A DNA stretch of 64,000 nt from Azolla caroliniana. Taxonomy: Eukaryota; Polypodiophyta. Of the stretch, positions 31,401-43,444 are shown piece after piece. The DNA lies in the NCBI GenBank assembly GCA_043228905.1, contig JBHGNT010000004.1, forward strand, positions 4,960,001-5,024,000, written 5' to 3'. The translations under genes were made by a program, and so were the position numbers. The notes under the pieces are model-generated. The model saw nothing but the letters and a program-made list of their open reading frames with translations, ran no database searches and was not told the origin of the DNA. How positions within the stretch are numbered: position 1 is the stretch's first letter; every line of letters begins with the position of its first letter.

Positions 31401-34400
31401 TGCCCCTTAGGTTATGAGCTTCTACAAGTTATACTCCCCAAAGCTTGCATGGTACATTCTCCTAGGGAGTATCTCACCCTTGTTCACCACCATTTGAACA
31501 GACATAGCTAAGGTCCACATTAAAGATGATAATGTGAGTGTTTTTATCGACCAATAAGCTCATAATGTGCGGGTATGTAATGGCCAAGTTCCAACGTGCC
31601 AATCAGAGTGTAAAAGTTTTATTGTAAGAAAAGACTTATTATACAAGAGGGGTATTCTGGTAATAACCGAAAGCTTAGTGGTATATTTTTCTGTGTTTTG
31701 CGTCAATCCGCAGGCATACCAGCTCCATCGCGGTTGGAAATTATGGTGTTCCTGTGGTGGTTTCTGGATTCAATTACGGTTTGGCTAGCGGGATGGCTCC
31801 AGGCGCTCGGTATGCATCTTTTCTTCCAACATTTAGGGTTTAAGGTTTAAGGACTTAGTTGAAAAACAAATTAAATAGTGCACAAAAGAAATAGGGACGT
31901 AGGGCTTAAATTCAAAAAGAGATTAAGGGTTTAGGCTTTAGTGGAAAAAAAGAGACCGAGGATTTAGGGTTTACTGTTAAAAAGTGATTTAAGCATTTAT
32001 CATTTTAGTGGTGAAAAATAGGAGATGAAGGATTTGGGGTTCATTGACAAAAAGTAAATGAAGAATTTAGGGTATATTGACAAAAAGTAAATGAAGAATT
32101 TAGTGTTTATTGACAAAAAGGAGATTAATGGTGTAGGGCTTAGTGAAAAAAAGGAGATTAAGGATTTAGAATTTTGAGCAAGGTAAACATGGAAACACGA
32201 AGTATTTAGATACTTATACACTGTGTGTGTGTGTGTGTAATTATGATGAGGAAACATGTGCATGTGGTTTATGATGACATCTGCCTCGTAATTCATTGAT
32301 GCCAGACTTGCGGTCTACAAGGTTGTATACAGGGATGGAGGCTACCTATCTGATGTGCTTGCTGGAGTTGATCAGGCAAGTAAATCATTCATTGATGCTG
32401 GGTTATGGGCAAAGTTCTAATTTCATTTTATGTAGGTTTCCATGTATTCAAGAAACATAAACAAGATTGTTTATGGCTAATTAAGAGATGTCTATTAGAT
32501 GGTGATTAATTATTAATCAGAAGGTGGATCTTATTAACCAAGTCATTGCATGCAAAGCATAGGGATGGATTAAAACCAAGCAATAATAGAGAGAAAATTC
32601 AGGAACTCTAAACACTAAATCCTAAGAATTAATCTAATGTGACCTCATTGATTGGCATTCGGCCTTCTCGGTGAAAAATAATTATGTGAACTTGCGTAGA
32701 ATTTTCTTTTTGTTAACACTTTAGATATTGTTTTTGGAGCTACAATTTTGAAATTATGTCAGTTGAACATGAGTCGAGAATATTAGAATACGTCATGATT
32801 CAACCTGAAGGGGCATAATCAAAGAAATTGTAGAACTTATGAGAGTGCTTTCTCTGTGAGATTGATAGTAGTTCTGTAATTGAAATAAGGATAAAATTCA
32901 CAGAGGTCATATTCTCATGTAAAACATTTCGGTTGTACAGGCCATACAAGATGGAGTGAATGTATTGAGTCTGTCCTTGGGATCTACATCAAGTGCTTTG
33001 GGAGTGCCATTTTTGAGTACATTTGATCTCGCCCTCCTTTTCGCTGTGAAGGCAGGGGCTGTAGTTGTGCACGCTGCAGGAAATAATGGCCCCTCGCCGA
33101 TGACCATGAATTCCTTTGGTCCATGGATATTGTCAGTTGGAGCCTCTACAACAGATCGCTCCTATGTGAATCCAGTCATCCTTGGAAACAAACAAGAGTT
33201 CATTGGAAGTGGTTTATCAAGTATATCTCTTTCTGCCTATGATTGATTACTAGAGACTGATGTATATCTTTCCCATATAGAATGTATCAGAATGCTTGTC
33301 AGCTCTAGGTTTAATCCTACCACACAATTTCTGCTCACAATCTAAAGAGGTTTATTGAAATTTTCCAAAAAGATATTCACATATGGGCCTTGCATCTCAT
33401 TGGTGTTGGTTTGGTTTGGTTTAACCTACAGGTGGGACACCAGGAAAGAGGGAATATTCCATGATTTACTCGAAAGATGCATATATCACTGAAAGCACAG
33501 ATACATTCGATCCAGAGTATTATTCATACTGCCCTGATGCCGAAGCATTCAATAAGACTCTTGTACGAGGGAAAATTCTCATATGCAACTTCTTACAGCT
33601 GTTTACTGGAGGGGCTGGAATCGAGATTGATGATGCGATTGTGACAGCCAAGAAATTAGGTGCAGTAGGGCTTATTATTGTTTCCCCTGAGATTGCTGAA
33701 TCTTCTCAACAGCCTAAATCAACAATTTTGGATCCTCGCCCATACTCTCTACCAACCACTTTTATCACAGATACAGATGCATCCTTGGTGAGTAGTCATG
33801 TGTGTGTGTGCATATCTGCATGCGTGTATTTTGTATGTGTGTGTATCGCTAAAATATGTGTGCAAGAAACACCATTTTAACACATTTCTTTCCATTGGGC
33901 GGTGGTTATTTTCAGATTATAATGGATTATTACAATCAAAACACGCAAAGGGATGACAGCAAGAAGGTTACACACTTTGGAGCAACAGCTTGGATCAAAG
34001 ATTCTAGAATAGCGGTATTTAAATCTGTGGCCCCAGAAGTTGCCTCATATTCATCAAGGGGTCCAGTGTATGCAAACACTGCAAGTTCAATGCAATCAGA
34101 TATCCTAAAACCAGATATATTAGCTCCGGGTAGTCAAATTTGGGGTTCATGGACTCCCACTGGTATTGATTCTGTTGGATTTAAAGGTCAGTTATACAGT
34201 TCTTATCAAGAAAACTATAAAACTATAAATGCTAAATTGATTTACAGCTAGGTTAAATATGGTACTATCCACACTTATTGAGTTTTTGTCTCTATAGGAG
34301 AGCGATTTGCTATGCTCTCGGGAACAAGCATGGCCGCGCCACATATTTCTGGGATTTCTGCATTACTCATGCATGCTCATCGCGGATGGAGCAATGCTGC

Positions 34401-35291
34401 TATACGCTCTGCAATTTTGACTACAGCTTCACAATTTGACAACCGAGGCCAATATATCCATGCAAGCCAACCCTCTAGCAATGCTTCCACACCCAACAAG
34501 TTGTCCTCACCTTTTGATTATGGAAGCGGTTTTGTAAATGCCACTGCGGCAATGGACCCTGGTCTCATATTTGATGTTGGTAAGGTTCTAGTCAAGAATA
34601 TTTCAATTTTAATAAAACTAAAAGGTTTATACATGTTTTCTATGTGAGAAAGAGCCTTGTGTTTCTCTATATTATTCAACTCTAAACACTTTCTGGAAGT
34701 GATGTGAGGCTCGAATGAACCACTTAGGTAAAATATGGGCTGCTTCAGTCTCAAAAAGCTCATTTGAGGTCATAATTTTGCAATGTGGGAAATGTGAGAT
34801 GAAGTGTTACTTGTTTTTAGAGATCAATATAGATCCCAGCCTTATTATATATCTTTTGTCTTAATGCAGGCTTTCAAGACTATGTCAATTTTTTATGCAC
34901 GGTTCCCGGTGTAGATATGAATACTGTGAAAGAGGCCACTGGTGGCATATGTGGGGCCGAGGCAGCCAGAAACCGAGGTTCTGATCTCAACATGCCATCC
35001 ATCACAATTGGGAACTTGATTGGTTCACGTCGTGTAAAACGTCAAGTGACAAGTGTGAGTCGGCACCAAGAAAGGTATCGTGTGGAAGTACATGCCCCAA
35101 GCGGAGTACAAGTTGTTGTGGAGCCAATGACTTTCACAATTCGTAATGGGGAACAACAAAGTTTCATTGTCACTCTCAAGACACTAAAGACGAGTCAGTC
35201 ATTTACTTTCGGGTCGTTGTTGTGGATTGGCAACAAAGGGCATGTTGTTAGGATGCCTGTGGTAGTTTCAGCAACATTTATGGGTGCATGA
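28465..35291 (+). CDS. Subtilisin-like serine protease, plant SBT2 subfamily (ten exons)
   Basis: Exons by splice sites and phase: 28465-28682, 28788-28956, 30822-31207, 31714-31809, 32306-32375, 32941-33220, 33432-33787, 33916-34186, 34298-34579 and 34870-35291, giving 849 aa. All introns are GT-AG except intron 5 (32376-32940), which is GC-AG. The order is a signal peptide (hydrophobic core about residues 17-30), an I9 propeptide (from TVYIVRLKG, about 42, to about 160), the S8 domain with catalytic Asp186 (VVVGMLDTGID), His256 (GDGHGTHTSS), oxyanion Asn361 (HAAGNNGPSP) and Ser626 (SGTSMAAPH), a PA-type insert (about 425-520) and a C-terminal Fn3-like domain. All catalytic residues are kept and no stops are seen. 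IDPKHPSF, SGMAPGARLAVYK and VDQAIQDGVNVLSLSL fit SBT2. It should be secreted and self-processed; the substrate is unknown. ATG 28465 is the first in frame. Confidence 0.93.
28706..28765. repeat. (GTAT)n microsatellite in subtilase intron 1
   Basis: A run of tetranucleotide GTAT/TATG units fills most of the 105-bp first intron. Confidence 0.92.
28957..30821 (+). other. Subtilase intron 2 (1865 bp), no gene inside
   Basis: Begins CAG|GTACCT and ends TTTTTACAG|GTT. AT-rich, with no coding frame. A stretch near 30680-30790 resembles 36430-36550 downstream of the gene, a dispersed repeat. Confidence 0.75.
32376..32940 (+). other. GC-AG intron (subtilase intron 5)
   Basis: The donor is CAG|GCAAGT and the acceptor TTGTACAG|GCC, phase 0. 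Using the nearby GT at 32380 would shift the frame. The GC donor restores the family sequence VDQ-AIQDGVNVLSLSL. Confidence 0.85.
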
Positions 35292-35597
35292 AATGTCCAT
35301 TTTTGGCTTTGGCGTCTTCATTGATTCTCACTCATTGTTCTGAGTTGAGCTGTAGAGAGCTTATATGCAAAGAATATTGAAATTGATGGTTTTTATTGTA
35401 TCACTTTGCCAAGAGTAGCAATCACGGTGTTTGAAGCTGAGAAGGATATGTACCAGAAATCTCAGTACCTTATTAAATTGTAAGATTAGAAACATATATT
35501 TGACAGCATTGAAAATGCTCCAAAAGGATTGAATAGAAGCTGGCGCCATAACACAAGTGATGATCATCATACTGCGAATCATTGTTGGATAAACTGT

Positions 35598-35603
35598 AAT
35601 AAA
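35598..35603 (+). terminator. Candidate polyadenylation signal of the subtilase gene
   Basis: AATAAA, 307 bp after the stop codon. No transcript evidence is available. Confidence 0.35.
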
Positions 35604-36689
35604 TTTCTTCATTAATTGACAAACGAGTTGAGTGGGAAAAATTTATAGGACTTGTCTAGTTGTAAGCATGCTAATTCTATTTGGCCCAAGAGACTTGGTT
35701 TATTCATTTTTTTCTCCAAATGCCACGAAGTATTGGTTATTTCATTGAATGTGCCTTTTTGTAAATGTAAAAACAATTGTAGATTTGTATGGATGGTCAA
35801 TTTGTCTCTCTTTATCTATCTGAGAATCAATGTAACAATGCAACGATGCATTTGTTGGAACAAAGCAACACAGGAAAGTGAGGATTTCCCCAAATTTAGA
35901 TCGTCAATCCCCAAAGCAATACATAGTTGTTATGTCATTGCAAATTGATGTTTACTTTTGATGCAAAATAAACATAAAGTAATTAAGTGAGGAAAGCAAA
36001 TCTTTATTCTTATAATTTGGATTTTAATCCTATATCAAGGTTGACATCAAATCTTGAACTCTCGACTATACACTATAAAGATCCATATGTCTATTATATT
36101 CAATGAAGCATTCAAAGAAAAGAGCACAAAAACATCATTGAGTTTCATGATATGTACATCAAGCATCTAATGATATCCGGATATTATTCTATTAGTATTA
36201 ACTATGACCATACATTAATATTGTAGAAGAAAAAGACCAAATTAGTAGTTGACCTCATTAAGTCCCATAAAACATAATGTGATGACGGCCAAAAATTTCT
36301 ATAATATATAAATATATATAGTAGGACCGGAGGATGAGTGATGGGGATACAACTTTGCCCCATTCACCCACCAAGGTTGAGGAATAATGTAATTGAGAGA
36401 GAGAGAGATAGATAGATTATATTATCGTCTTCCGAGGTCAAATATGACCTATGAGACCAAAAAAAATACATTTCACGTGATACGTGTGAAAGTGAGTAGC
36501 GACTCTTGATGTTCAAGAACTTTACCAATGAATGTCGCAACAGAGAGTGCACATTGTGGTTGTGAGAGAAATTCGTGCAAGGATTGGGCTTGGTCGAAGA
36601 TGTGTGGAAAGCATGGTCGAATATGATCAAAGGTAGAGCATAGTATCAAAGTGTGATACTCAGACTCTCGAACTTGTTTAGTGCAAAGT
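35604..36689. other. Intergenic stretch after the subtilase gene
   Basis: AT-rich, with no gene recognised. It contains a GA/GATA run (36396-36416) and a segment (36415-36550) that recurs in part at 37862 and in subtilase intron 2. Confidence 0.55.
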
Positions 36690-37811
36690 GTGCATAGTCA
36701 ACCACCCTCATCACTTGTGCCCCAACGCCCCGTCTCACATCGCAATGCATGTGAGCTAAGTCTTATGGAAGCAATGGTTCGAATAGAAGCCAATGGAATG
36801 GGCTCTAATATGTATCGATGTGTATGATTTCTCCATTCAGTGAAGAATATGGTCTTGTAGTTAGGTGCAACATGTGTACTATAATGTATGAAGAGTGAGC
36901 CTCCACATTTTTCCCATGTCATGATACATTGGCGTTGCAAAAAGGCCTCATTTACAGAGGATACTAGTGATGCATCATGAAGCAAATGTGTTGCATCCCA
37001 TATACCAAACCACTTTTTCATATTTTGCATCCAACCAAAACACAAAATTTTGCTTTTATGCACCTTTTGGATCTTTTTGCTTGCTTCCCATGCGATTCTA
37101 GGAAGTTGATGTGAGGGACTTTTTTGAACCTTAAGCATGTATTCAATAACTCTTTCCATGGCCAATATCTCAATGGTAATTGATCCCATCTCAAGGAGGA
37201 GGATGTATGGCGTTTGTTCCTTAACTTGTAAAAACTTTGTAAGAAAATGTTTTTGGACATTTTCAAACTCTTTCCAAGTAGATTTAGGGATGCTACCACC
37301 CCATACTTCCACCCCATAGAGAAGCAACGGTGTCACCAAAGTGTCAAAAAGGTATTTCTTGAGGACCCAACACTTAATATCTCCACTATTGCATGTGTTC
37401 TCAAATGCATAATATGCTCACTTTCCCGCCTCTAAGCGGTGTGTAGCACATTCATTCCATCTATGATTTGAGGGAACTTCAAGGCCAAGATATTTGAAGC
37501 TTTCCACACATTCAAATGGCTCATTATTGTACATAATGCATGGCTCGTCTCTTTTTTGGCTCTTCACAAGCATAATCTTTGTTTTAGAGCTATTAACACT
37601 TAATTTGGTATGCTCGCTTTCCCGCCTCTAAGCGGTGTGTAGCACATTCATTCCATCTATGATTTGAGGGAACTTCAAGGCCAAGATATTTGAAGCTTTC
37701 CACACATTCAAATGGCTCATTATTGTACATAATGCATGGCTCGTCTCTTTTTTGGCTCTTCACAAGCATAATCTTTGTTTTAGAGCTATTAACACTTAAT
37801 TTGGTATGCAT
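36690..37811 (-). mobile_element. LINE (non-LTR retrotransposon) remnant, RT C-terminal region
   Basis: The minus-strand frames 37593-37811 and 36698-37339 carry features of the part after the RT palm of LINEs: LSVNSSKTKIMLVKSQ, ESFKYLGLEV, then VTPLLLYGVEVWGGSIPKS and the long C-terminal region. The catalytic FADD region and endonuclease are absent. A 196-bp tandem duplication (37413-37804) breaks the frame between the two parts. Confidence 0.75.
37413..37804. repeat. 196-bp near-perfect tandem duplication inside the LINE
   Basis: Copy 1 is 37413-37608 and copy 2 is 37609-37804. Reading side by side, I find one difference near the start (CTCACT versus CTCGCT). Confidence 0.92.
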
Positions 37812-37818
37812 GCAAAAT

Positions 37819-38280
37819 TTTAGAGAGAGAGAGAGAAGAAAGAGAACAAGAAGAAAGATATATTAGCGTCTTCTAAGATCAAATTTGGCCCATGAGACAA
37901 TTATTACACTAATGGAATGTGTACCCAATAATTGAAAATAAAAATAAAAAAATCATAAATAAAAGAGTTTTAGCATGGTCGAAAAAAGTTATGGGTTGTA
38001 GCATGTTCTATAAAGGAATGACTATGTACTGAGACTAGTTTCGTTTTCCATCCAAGTCTCTCGAAAAAGAGTGGGGGGTGAAGGGTTTCGATGTTTGTTT
38101 GGCGTGTTGTCTCAATGTAAATGATATCCTGACCATACTTTTTAGGAGGGTAACTCACATTCCTTTATCTTCTTAATGTCTTTTGCATGACAACAAATGA
38201 CTTTGAAGCCCCAATTCACTATTTACGACCCTTCAACTCAAGTAAATAATTAACATCGCTCAACCTTAGGAATCCCACCT
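37819..38280. other. Flank of the LINE with a dispersed repeat
   Basis: A GA-rich run followed by an ATATTAGCGTCTTCTAAG-type segment (37862 on), similar to 36415 on. No gene seen. Confidence 0.5.
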
Positions 38281-38281
38281 C

Positions 38282-38602
38282 TTATTGCATACCACCAATT
38301 GTAGCAACCATCTTCAAGCCATTCTCTGTATCCCAAATGAAAAACATGACCATGTTCCCACAAAGAAACCATGCCATATCCCTACCCCAAATATTACGAA
38401 TGTTGAGGTACATCTCATAGTCTTCCTTACAACTCTCCAAACGAATAATGTATCCCAAGGCCTTCAAGATGGATGAATTCAGGATGCTAATTGGTACATG
38501 TACTCTCTTGTTGACCCATTTTATACCTTCAACAACATGGGTACAAATTTCTTGTTCATGTTCCAATGACCCATAACTAAACAAAATGACGACTCCACCC
38601 AT
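38282..38602 (-). pseudogene. Unidentified reading frame
   Basis: A 106-codon frame (MGGVVILFSYGSLEHEQEIC...), with no motif I recognise. Codon-like continuity and the repeat-rich setting suggest a transposon remnant. It may also be chance. Confidence 0.25.
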
Positions 38603-40283
38603 TTAGTTTTGGGCAAACAAAATAGATATGAGTGAAGAAACAAAGCACGTGTTGACAAGAAAAGAGGAATGGATATGGAGAAAAGAAGTGTAACTTTGCA
38701 TAGATACTCTTGGCTATATGTCAAGTCAACTCACACAAGTCGACCCATAATCAACAAATGGCATGCTTGCATGAATGCCACGTGGTGATAATTATAAAAG
38801 CGTGGTGGCAAGCTTGCATGGGTAAACCATGTTATATAAGTAGGTGCTTTAGTAATTGATAAACCATTCCAATTGATGCAGTGAGATCAAGGGACTACTT
38901 TTGTCATTGTCAAGGAAAATTTCATCTTCCTATACTAAGAGTTTGTGGTCTAACGTGCAATAAAAATTTGTATAAAAAGTGTCAAATGTGGGGAAAGTGT
39001 TTGGATGATAATTGGTTATACTTTTTATGGGCTTGGTTGTCCAAGGAAAGCCCAAACTCGGTGTGTTGTGATAAGATGCTACACCATTCAAGGCCAATAG
39101 AAACATGGCAATATATTCCTTCATGTTGATGCCCTCACAAAACTTGTGATAGGAGTACACGATATTGAGTTCTTGATGGTAGAAGTGGGTAGGAGAAGAG
39201 GTAGATGAATGCCTTGGTCAAGGGACTTGTGGACGCATCATCAAGGGGAAGTCTGCAATTACCTTGTTTTTCGTGTCACTCCATGGGTTTTGGAAGGAGG
39301 TTCCAATGGGTAGAAAGTGGTGGTGGAAGCTATTAGGGATGGAGGGAAAGAGGATGAGATTGACAATGTTAAGAATATGAGAGGTTGATGAATACTATTA
39401 ATTGAGCACCAATCATTGCTTACATGGCAGAGATGGCGAAATGGGCAAGTGAGTGGTTAGTTTCATGAAAAAGTTCTATAATTGTAAAGATCTTATTTTG
39501 CAACAACCTTAGCAACTATTGATCATGGTTGTCAATTGTTTCAAACCCCTCTTGGTTGGCATTCTAGGTTTCTTTTTGTGTATTGTATCGAATAGCAACA
39601 ATCCTTCCTTTTTTCAATACCTACATAGTACCGAGAACACCTTGCAATTAGATTACCCAAAGTTGACCAAAGGAAGCACACTTTAATTGGGATATGACCA
39701 GGAGGCCTCAAGGGTCAGTTGAGCGACTACACCGTCATGTTGGGATCACCTATTTTTTGCCTCTCCCTAAGCGTCATATGGTCTATCAAATCTTACCACG
39801 TGATCTACCAATTCTTACCCAAATCGATTAATCATACCTTCACATGTTCTTAAGTTACATGGAGTCTCTCCAATTTTCTAACCATCTTCTCTCTCACTAA
39901 ACCATGACAACCACTTTGTTTACCCTCATGCATACTACGCAAACACCGTTTCAATTCCTTATCCCTTAAATCGTGTTCAATACACATGAGTAAATACAAG
40001 AACACAAAGAGAATCAGTAAACTCATGGTTTATTACAAAATATATGGTTGAATAATTACAAGTTTTTTGTTATAATTGAATACTTGGAAGAACTCAAATT
40101 GTTGGTTGACTAACCAACGATCACTTTCAACCTAACCAAGTAGGTTTTCTATTTCCTATCCTAGTCTATGTCCAAGCAATAAAGGTTATGGCCCTCTAAT
40201 CATGTTCACACCCTCCAAAAAAGTAGCATATTTTTCCTCTTGCAATCCACAAAATGCATCACAGTTATGGTGGGAAGCTTTGG
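38603..40283. other. Repeat-rich stretch without recognised gene
   Basis: Several short frames on both strands, none with a recognisable domain. Confidence 0.45.
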
Positions 40284-40909
40284 CTACACTCCTCTTCTCA
40301 TCCATTTTTCCATCTGCACCATGTTTGAGATCTTGAACTCCATAACACCTTTGATTAGTTCCTCAATGATGGAATCCTCAATCTTCTTCCCATTAGGCTC
40401 CTTTAGTATACAAGAGTTTGCCAGCTGAGGCTTCCATGTTTGTCGTGTGTGCCCCACCATTTGGAATTCCTCAAGCCACTTTAATTGTTTGTAAAAAAGC
40501 AACCAAATGCCCTTTTGATCGTTGCCCAATTTCCCACGAGACGATTTAGTTGAGTCAAGTCTTCTTTCGAGAAGAGTTCCAACTCTATTCTATCCTTCAC
40601 ATCCACAACTTTGAGAAATAGCAAGACCTTGCGGGGACCTTGCCTACCACTGAGAAGCATTTGATCGAGAGTTAGATGCTGCTTGAACCTTTGGCGAAAC
40701 ATGTTTAGTACTAGTGAGAAGCAAGTCATCTTCTTTCCATTGGATTGTGTCCAATCCATAAGATCTTGATGGGTCATCCTTGTTGCATCATCAAGGTTGA
40801 ATTCAACAAGTAAAGCCCATATGAACCCAACCCAAGTAGTGGGTGTAACTTGCAGTTCCCCGATGTAGGCTTCTAAGCCTGACAACACCACATCACATGT
40901 TGAAAGCAT
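40284..40909 (-). pseudogene. Unidentified transposon-like reading frames next to the copia 2 insertion
   Basis: Two overlapping minus-strand frames (40481-40909, 142 codons; 40284-40529, 81 codons) look like one protein split by a frameshift. The first has helical, charged stretches (GKKMTCFSLVLNMFRQRFKQ, DRIELELFSKEDLTQLNRL). It may be a gag-like protein; I cannot name the family. Copia element 2 inserted 65 bp upstream of its first Met. Confidence 0.35.
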
Positions 40910-40969
40910 GATCTCCTTTTTGCCTCACAAACGACCGTTTCCATCGATAAACACCGATGAACTTAGTGA

Positions 40970-40974
40970 TGTTC
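40970..40974. other. Target-site duplication of copia element 2 (left)
   Basis: TGTTC, identical to 46755-46759 on the other side of the element. Confidence 0.92.
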
Positions 40975-41063
40975 TGAAAAGAATGGCGTGCGGAAGCAAT
41001 ATAGGAAACTGAACAACAGAAAATGCAGGTTTAATGGAAAGCTTAGGTTTGCACAATATACAC

Positions 41064-41096
<33 letters not shown>

Positions 41097-41416
41097 AACA
41101 CAAGAACTTTTTCAAAAACAATACTCAATCTGTACATCATGTGTGTTCAATGAACACTTTTATACAAGTCCTTTTCGGACTGACAGAAGTACTGACAATA
41201 CTTCAATGCTCATAAGGAGCCCCTACACTAACTCCCAAATATATTCCTTGCAGAATATCTTTCCGATGGCCTCCCGGTTTCTGCACCGATCCGGCCTTCC
41301 TACGCACCGGTCTGCGTACCGGTTTCCAACAGATCCGGCCTAACCGATCGGTCCCAACCGATCCGGTCCTCAGCTTGCTCAGCCGATCCAGCTAATGTTG
41401 AGCTTGTCTCTCAACA
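40975..41416 (-). repeat. 3' LTR of copia element 2 (442 bp)
   Basis: Direct copy of 46323-46754 with a few substitutions and a longer GA run (about 41067-41093). The sense strand opens with TGTTGAG AGACAAG CTCAACA, a possible hairpin. Confidence 0.93.
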
Positions 41417-41788
41417 CTCCCCGTCAAGCTCAACTTGAGGCTCTTCGGGATCTTTTGGATCACTGTTTCGGTTCCTCCTGGCTCCACGCCTCGCTCGCGC
41501 TCCTCGGCATGTTTGACTCTGTGCGCTTCGACCCTTCTAGTCGGCTTGTCTACTCCCATAGCCCTTCACAGCTCCCTTGTTGTCGCGGTGTTGGCACTTC
41601 TCCTGCTGCCTTCTTTTCCGCTTGGCCCTCAGTTGATTCAGAGTATCCGAATCAAACATTTGAACCGACTTAGCTACCTCTGATCGGTTTTCGCTCTCAT
41701 CCGAGTTGGCTGTCTCCAACTCGTCTTCGGTCTTCTCGCACTTGACAGCATCATCTCCCCCATGCTTGGTTGGCTTCGGCTCTTTCTT

Positions 41789-42427
41789 TCAGTTGCTCCC
41801 CTTATGTCCGCTTTTGGACTCTTCCGCGGATTCGCCCTCGGCTTCTTCAGCCGATCCGAAGTTGAATTCGTCATCCGACTCGGTGTCACGGCCTCTTCTG
41901 CTCCCTTCCTGCTCCCTTGCTCGGTCTTTCGAGACTGTTCTCCCCCTCAAGTTTGGCACGTCGAGGTGACGCAACCCAAGCGCACCCGAGAATTGCCGCA
42001 ACTTGTCCAGACCAAGGGGCTTGGTGAAGATGTCGGTAGTTTTCCGATCCGTAGGAACATACTGAAGTTCGACTTCACCAGAAAGGACACGCTCACGGAC
42101 AAAATGGTAGTGCACCTCAATGTGCTTGGTCCATGCGTGGAAAACGGGGTTCTTCGCGAGCTGGATGCTGCTGAGGTTGTCGCAGTAGATCGTTGTCGGA
42201 TCGGACACCTCCTCTTGCAGGTCCTTAAGTAGCCGCTTCAACCATATGGCTTCGCATGTCACGACAACCGCTCCTCGGTACTCAGCTTCGGTGCTTGACA
42301 GTGCAACTGTCGGCTGCTTCTTATTGCTCCACTCTATCGTGGCACTCCCAAGAGAGAACGTGTATCCGAACGTGGATCGGCGATTGGCGGCGTTGCCAGT
42401 CCAATCAGCATTGGTGCAGCCGACCAA
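41789..42427 (-). pseudogene. RNase H, copia element 2
   Basis: The frame has VALSSTEAEYRGAVVVTCEA (catalytic Glu) and TTIYCDNLSSIQLAKNP (catalytic Asp). The first catalytic block reads CTNADWTGN, where copia RNases H have Asp; it is Asn. The C-terminus runs past DIFTKPLGLDKLRQF into the polypurine region. Confidence 0.85.
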
Positions 42428-42538
42428 CTGCGAGGTTGTACCGGTCCGATATAGCAGTCCCCGGTCCTTAGTGCCACTTACGTACCGCAGTACGCGTTGC
42501 GCACACTAAAGGTGCTCCTCGGTAGGTCGCGCCATGAA

Positions 42539-43444
42539 CTAACTGATCACCCCGACCGGATAACTGAGATCGGGTCGGGTGATTGTCAAGTAGATAAGGC
42601 TTTCGACAATTTGTCGGAACCTCGTCAGGTCGCATACCTTTCCGGAATTGGGGCGAAGCTTGACGGTTCTATCCAGAGGAGTCGAGACGAACTTACAGTC
42701 GGCCATCCCGAATTTAAAGAGCATACTCAGCACATAATGGCGTTGGCTGATCAATATGCCTTCGGGGGTATGGATCACTTCGATCCCGAGGAAGTAATGA
42801 AGATCCCCCAGATCCTTCATGTCGAACGATGCCGCAAGCTGGAGCTTCGCGCGGTCGATTTCACCTAGGTCGGCGTTGGTGATGACCAAGTCATCAACAT
42901 ATAGTAAAATACTTATCGGACCGAGTCGACCTTTCCGGATGAATAGGGAAGAGTCCGATTTTGACGTTGCAAAGGTCATCCGACACAGTTGCTGCGTGAT
43001 CTTCGCGTTCCAAGCACGTGGGGCTTGCTTCAGTCCATAAAGGGACTTCTTCAATCGACACACTACTGACGTGTTCGTTCCGGAGTGAAATCCGGGGGGT
43101 TGTGCCATGTACACCTGTTCCTCAAGCCCACCTTGCAGGAACGCATTCTTTACATCCATCTGATGTAAGTGCCACCCCTTTGCCATAGCTACCGCAAGCA
43201 AGACACGGACGGTCGTCATCTTCGCGACCGGCGCAAACGTCTCATTGTAGTCGATGTCGTGTTTTTGCGCGTAGCCTTTTGCCACTAATCGGGTCTTGTA
43301 TCGGTTGACCGAGCCGTCGATGTTGTACTTGACCTTGTACACCCACCTACATCCGATCGGCTTCACACCCTTCGGTGCGTCAACCAGGTCCCAATCTTGT
43401 TTTCTGCCAATGCGTGCATCTCTTCCTCCATCGCGGTGCGCCAA
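42539..43444 (-). pseudogene. Reverse transcriptase, copia element 2
   Basis: A 301-codon open frame with CRWVYKVKYNIDGSVNRYKT, HQMDVKNAFLQGGLEEQVYM, LYGLKQAPRAW and the intact polymerase motif ILLYVDDLVIT. FDMKDLGDLHYFLGIEV follows. The RT looks the best preserved part. It is joined to integrase by a frame change near 43400. Confidence 0.88.

Noticed and set aside
38881-39160. Overlapping ORFs on both strands
   Set aside because: About 80 codons each, no motif, opposite-strand overlap; likely chance.
41395-42232. Several plus-strand ORFs of 80-156 codons
   Set aside because: Antisense shadows of copia 2 RNase H in GC-richer sequence.
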